From JAMXLO01 sp963812075 (GTDB taxonomy: Bacteria > Pseudomonadota > Alphaproteobacteria > Acetobacterales > Acetobacteraceae), in assembly GCA_963812075.1 (NCBI GenBank), contig CAWETN010000010.1, positions 682,001 through 746,000 on the forward strand: a stretch of 64,000 nucleotides of DNA, written 5' to 3'. Under the pieces are notes generated by a model. It was not told the DNA's origin. It saw nothing but the letters and a program-made list of their open reading frames with translations, and did no database searches. This document shows positions 62,342-64,000 of this stretch, one piece after another. Made by a program: the position numbers and the translations under genes. Positions within the stretch are counted from its first letter, which is position 1. Each line of letters opens with the position of its first letter.

Positions 62342-62394
62342 CTGCCTCGACATGGCAGGGGCCACAGGTTCGATCCCCGCCGCGCCCACCATCC
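62342..62394 (+). repeat. 3' part of tRNA-Val(GAC), second copy (possible att site)
   Basis: Matches 59782-59834 at 49 of 53 positions in the same orientation: anticodon arm, variable loop, T arm, acceptor 3' strand and ACCATCC. The 5' half upstream does not pair into a tRNA. This is the usual look of the far end of an element integrated in the 3' end of a tRNA gene. No integrase gene is between the copies. Confidence 0.65.
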
Positions 62395-62413
62395 GGATGT
62401 CGAGCGATGCGCC

Positions 62414-62590
62414 TCAGTGGGGCTTCGGTGCCTCGTCGAACACCGTGCAGGCGAGCGCCACCAGGTGTTCTGCAGTGTCGGTGTACCCGGCACGATCCGC
62501 ATCCTCCGCCAATGAAATCAGCCGGTCCGACAGCACCAGCTCGCTGATGGTCGGCTTGTGCGACGCTCCCAGCGTCGTGGCGGGTCTCAT
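62414..62590 (-). CDS. Small hypothetical protein
   Basis: A 58-residue protein: MRPATTLGASHKPTISELVL, then SDRLISLAEDADRAGYTDTA and EHLVALACTVFDEAPKPH. The ATG at 62590 follows AAGGGGGAA, a good ribosome site, and is preferred over an upstream in-frame ATG. It is helical and seems conserved in style with acetobacterial small proteins. It starts just outside the second tRNA fragment. Function unknown. Confidence 0.55.
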   Translation of the reverse strand: MRPATTLGASHKPTISELVLSDRLISLAEDADRAGYTDTAEHLVALACTVFDEAPKPH

Positions 62591-62642
62591 GGGGTTCCCC
62601 CTTCTGGCTGCGTATAACTCGTGAGACACTGCAACCATTAGT

Positions 62643-62900
62643 TTAGAAAGAGGTTAACGCCGACGGGAAGAACTCGCACAGGGCGAGGACCCGCAGCGCC
62701 GAGGCCAGCGGGCGTCCGTCGCTCCGCTCCGCGTCGGTCGCCGCCACCAGGGCTGTCAGCGTCTGCTGGCGGCTCGCGGCGATATGCCTGAGCGCCGTCC
62801 AGAACTCCTGCTCCAGAGCGACACTGGTGCGATGGCCGGCGAGAGAGAAACTGCGCTTGACCAGCCCGCTCAGGCGTCGCCTCCCGGCAGCGTCGGCCAC
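62643..62900 (-). CDS. Ribbon-helix-helix-like small protein
   Basis: The segment LVKRSFSLAGHRTSVALEQE, then FWTALRHIAASRQQTLTALV and ASALRVLALCEFF resembles the RHH_4 group of small DNA-binding-like proteins in alphaproteobacteria (strand VALE, helix, SxxxTLxxLV turn). The start is unclear: GTG 62900 is used, with the frame open to 63047. It lies just downstream of the broken queG on the same strand. Confidence 0.5.
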   Translation of the reverse strand: MADAAGRRRLSGLVKRSFSLAGHRTSVALEQEFWTALRHIAASRQQTLTALVAATDAERSDGRPLASALRVLALCEFFPSALTSF

Positions 62901-63048
62901 GGAAACGCTGCCTGCTCCAGACGTGGTGCTTCTCCGCAAGGCTTGCTTGCTGGCGCTCACTACTCTGTCTAGCTGATCCCCGCAGGGATTGCTGTCACGA
63001 GCGTGAGCGGGCAGCGAAAATTCGCAGCGATGTGTTTGTCCGCGCAAG

Positions 63049-64000
63049 TCACGGCAGCGTCATCGGATCGGAGAGGCGTCGGCATGCCCACTCGGCAGCC
63101 TCCGCCACGACGGGATCGGCATCCCCGGTGAGCCGCCCGGCAACTTCGCGCAGCGTGCGATCGCCGGAATTGCCAACCGCGATCATCACGTTGCGCAGGA
63201 AGCGATTGCGGCCGATCCGCTTGATCGGCGAACCGCTGAAATCTGCGGCGAAAGCCGGCGTCGTCCAGGCCGGCAAGCGCGGCCAGACGGGGGCCCCGCA
63301 ATTCGGCCTGGGCGCGCAACCTGCGCATGCCGCGTGGCGTGGGCGAAACGATTCCACGGGCACACCGCCAGGCAGTCATCGCAGCCGTAGATGCGGTTGC
63401 CCATGAGCGGTCGCAGGTCGTACGGGATCGGGCCCTTGTGTTCGATGGTGAGATACGAAATGCAGCGGGTCGCATCGAGCCGATACGGCGCGGGGAACGC
63501 ATCGGTGGGGCACACGGCGAGGCAGCGCGAGCAGCTGCCGCAGCGGTCGCGATGCGGCGCATCAGGCGGCGATGTCGAGCGTGGTATAGATCTCGCCCAG
63601 GAACAGCCAGGAGCCGTGATCGCGCGAGACCAGGTTGGTGTGCTTGCCCTGCCAGCCGATGCCGGCCCGCTCCGCGAGCGGCTTTTCCATCACCGGCGCT
63701 GTGTCGACGAACACCTTCACGGCTGGCGCGAAGCGCGCGACGATGAATTGCGCCAGGTGCTTGAGCATGCCCTTGACCACGTCGTGGTAGTCGCGGTTAC
63801 GGGCATAGACGGAAACGGTGGCCTCGATCGCGATGTCCCAGAGTGGCCAGCGGATCTTCCCCGGGCGCGTAGGACAGGCCGAGGGCGACGACGCTGCGGG
63901 CCTCGGGCCACAGCGTCCGTGGATCGGCACGCGCCTCTGCGCGCGACGCAAGCCAGCCCATGTCGCCGTGCTGGCCGGCGGCCAGGAACTCGGCCAGCCG
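63049..64000 (-). pseudogene. queG: Epoxyqueuosine reductase queG, broken by several frameshifts, start outside window
   Basis: Cobalamin- and Fe-S-dependent reductase of the last step of queuosine synthesis. Reading from the right edge: RLAEFLAAGQHGDMGWLASR and SVVALGLSYAPGEDP; shift; SVYARNRDYHDVVKGMLKHL and GIGWQGKHTNLVSRDHGSWL; shift; CPTDAFPAPYRLDATRCISY and GCDDCLAVCPWNRFA (Fe-S cysteines); shift; ELRGPRLAALAGLDDAGFRR; shift; SPIKRIGRNRFLRNVMIAVG and a HEAT-like end. At least four indels are needed in 950 bp, far more than in any other gene of the window. A decayed gene or poor local sequence quality. Confidence 0.7.

Overview
The window reads as a chromosomal segment of a GC-rich alphaproteobacterium, most likely Acetobacteraceae or a close Rhodospirillales relative. 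The pointers are the GC content, the mlaA-mlaC lipid-transport pair, ffh-rpsP-rimM-trmD-rplS running straight into leuC-leuD-leuB, and rplU-rpmA-obgE-proB-proA-nadD-rsfS in one co-directional block. The family assignment is inference from gene content, not a search.

Left part (1-11.8 kb): the 3' part of an AsmA-like envelope protein, a flavin reductase, a MoxR ATPase/CoxE-type VWA pair, mlaA-mlaC, then metF, a UvrD-family helicase and a PrmA-like methyltransferase. From 11.8 to 23.9 kb the region is accessory and damaged: a frameshifted glycosyltransferase, a GFA protein, a BKACE enzyme, VOC proteins, a CmcJ-like oxidoreductase, a FAD-oxidoreductase pseudogene, an SDR, a broken VapBC module, an IS630 copy with an A7 slippage site, a GxxExxY pseudogene, and an AT-richer AIPR-like (abortive-infection type) gene with one frameshift.

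Core part (24-46 kb): glyoxalase and dipeptide epimerase, then the minus-strand proline/NAD/ribosome block (rplU to rsfS). An aldo/keto reductase, a TPP enzyme and an orphan UgpC/MalK-type ATPase follow on the plus strand. Next comes the minus-strand ffh-rpsP-rimM-trmD-rplS-leuC-leuD-leuB block, an MFS transporter, a GT4 glycosyltransferase and an ABC exporter. From 46.9 to 58.6 kb: GST, otsA, a cytochrome P450, a family 5 solute-binding protein, an MNT/HEPN remnant, glutathione reductase, a c-type cytochrome, pyrE, a transglutaminase-like pseudogene, an isocitrate/isopropylmalate-type dehydrogenase and a lytic transglycosylase.

Right end (58.6-64 kb): the most unusual part. Two inverted copies of a roughly 90-nt small RNA gene share promoter, body and terminator, and carry the UUUCCUCCCU loop that I associate with the alpha-r8/suhB/MmgR sRNA family. 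A tRNA-Val(GAC) gene and a second copy of its 3' part, 2.56 kb apart in direct orientation, look like the edges of an old integration. Between them lie a duplicated pair of tiny genes, a 47-aa CxxC protein, one sRNA copy and several hairpins. The segment ends in a small RHH-like gene and a queG reading frame broken several times.

Many accessory genes carry single-base frameshifts while the core genes are intact. Either the island is decaying or the assembly has uncorrected indels; raw reads would settle which.
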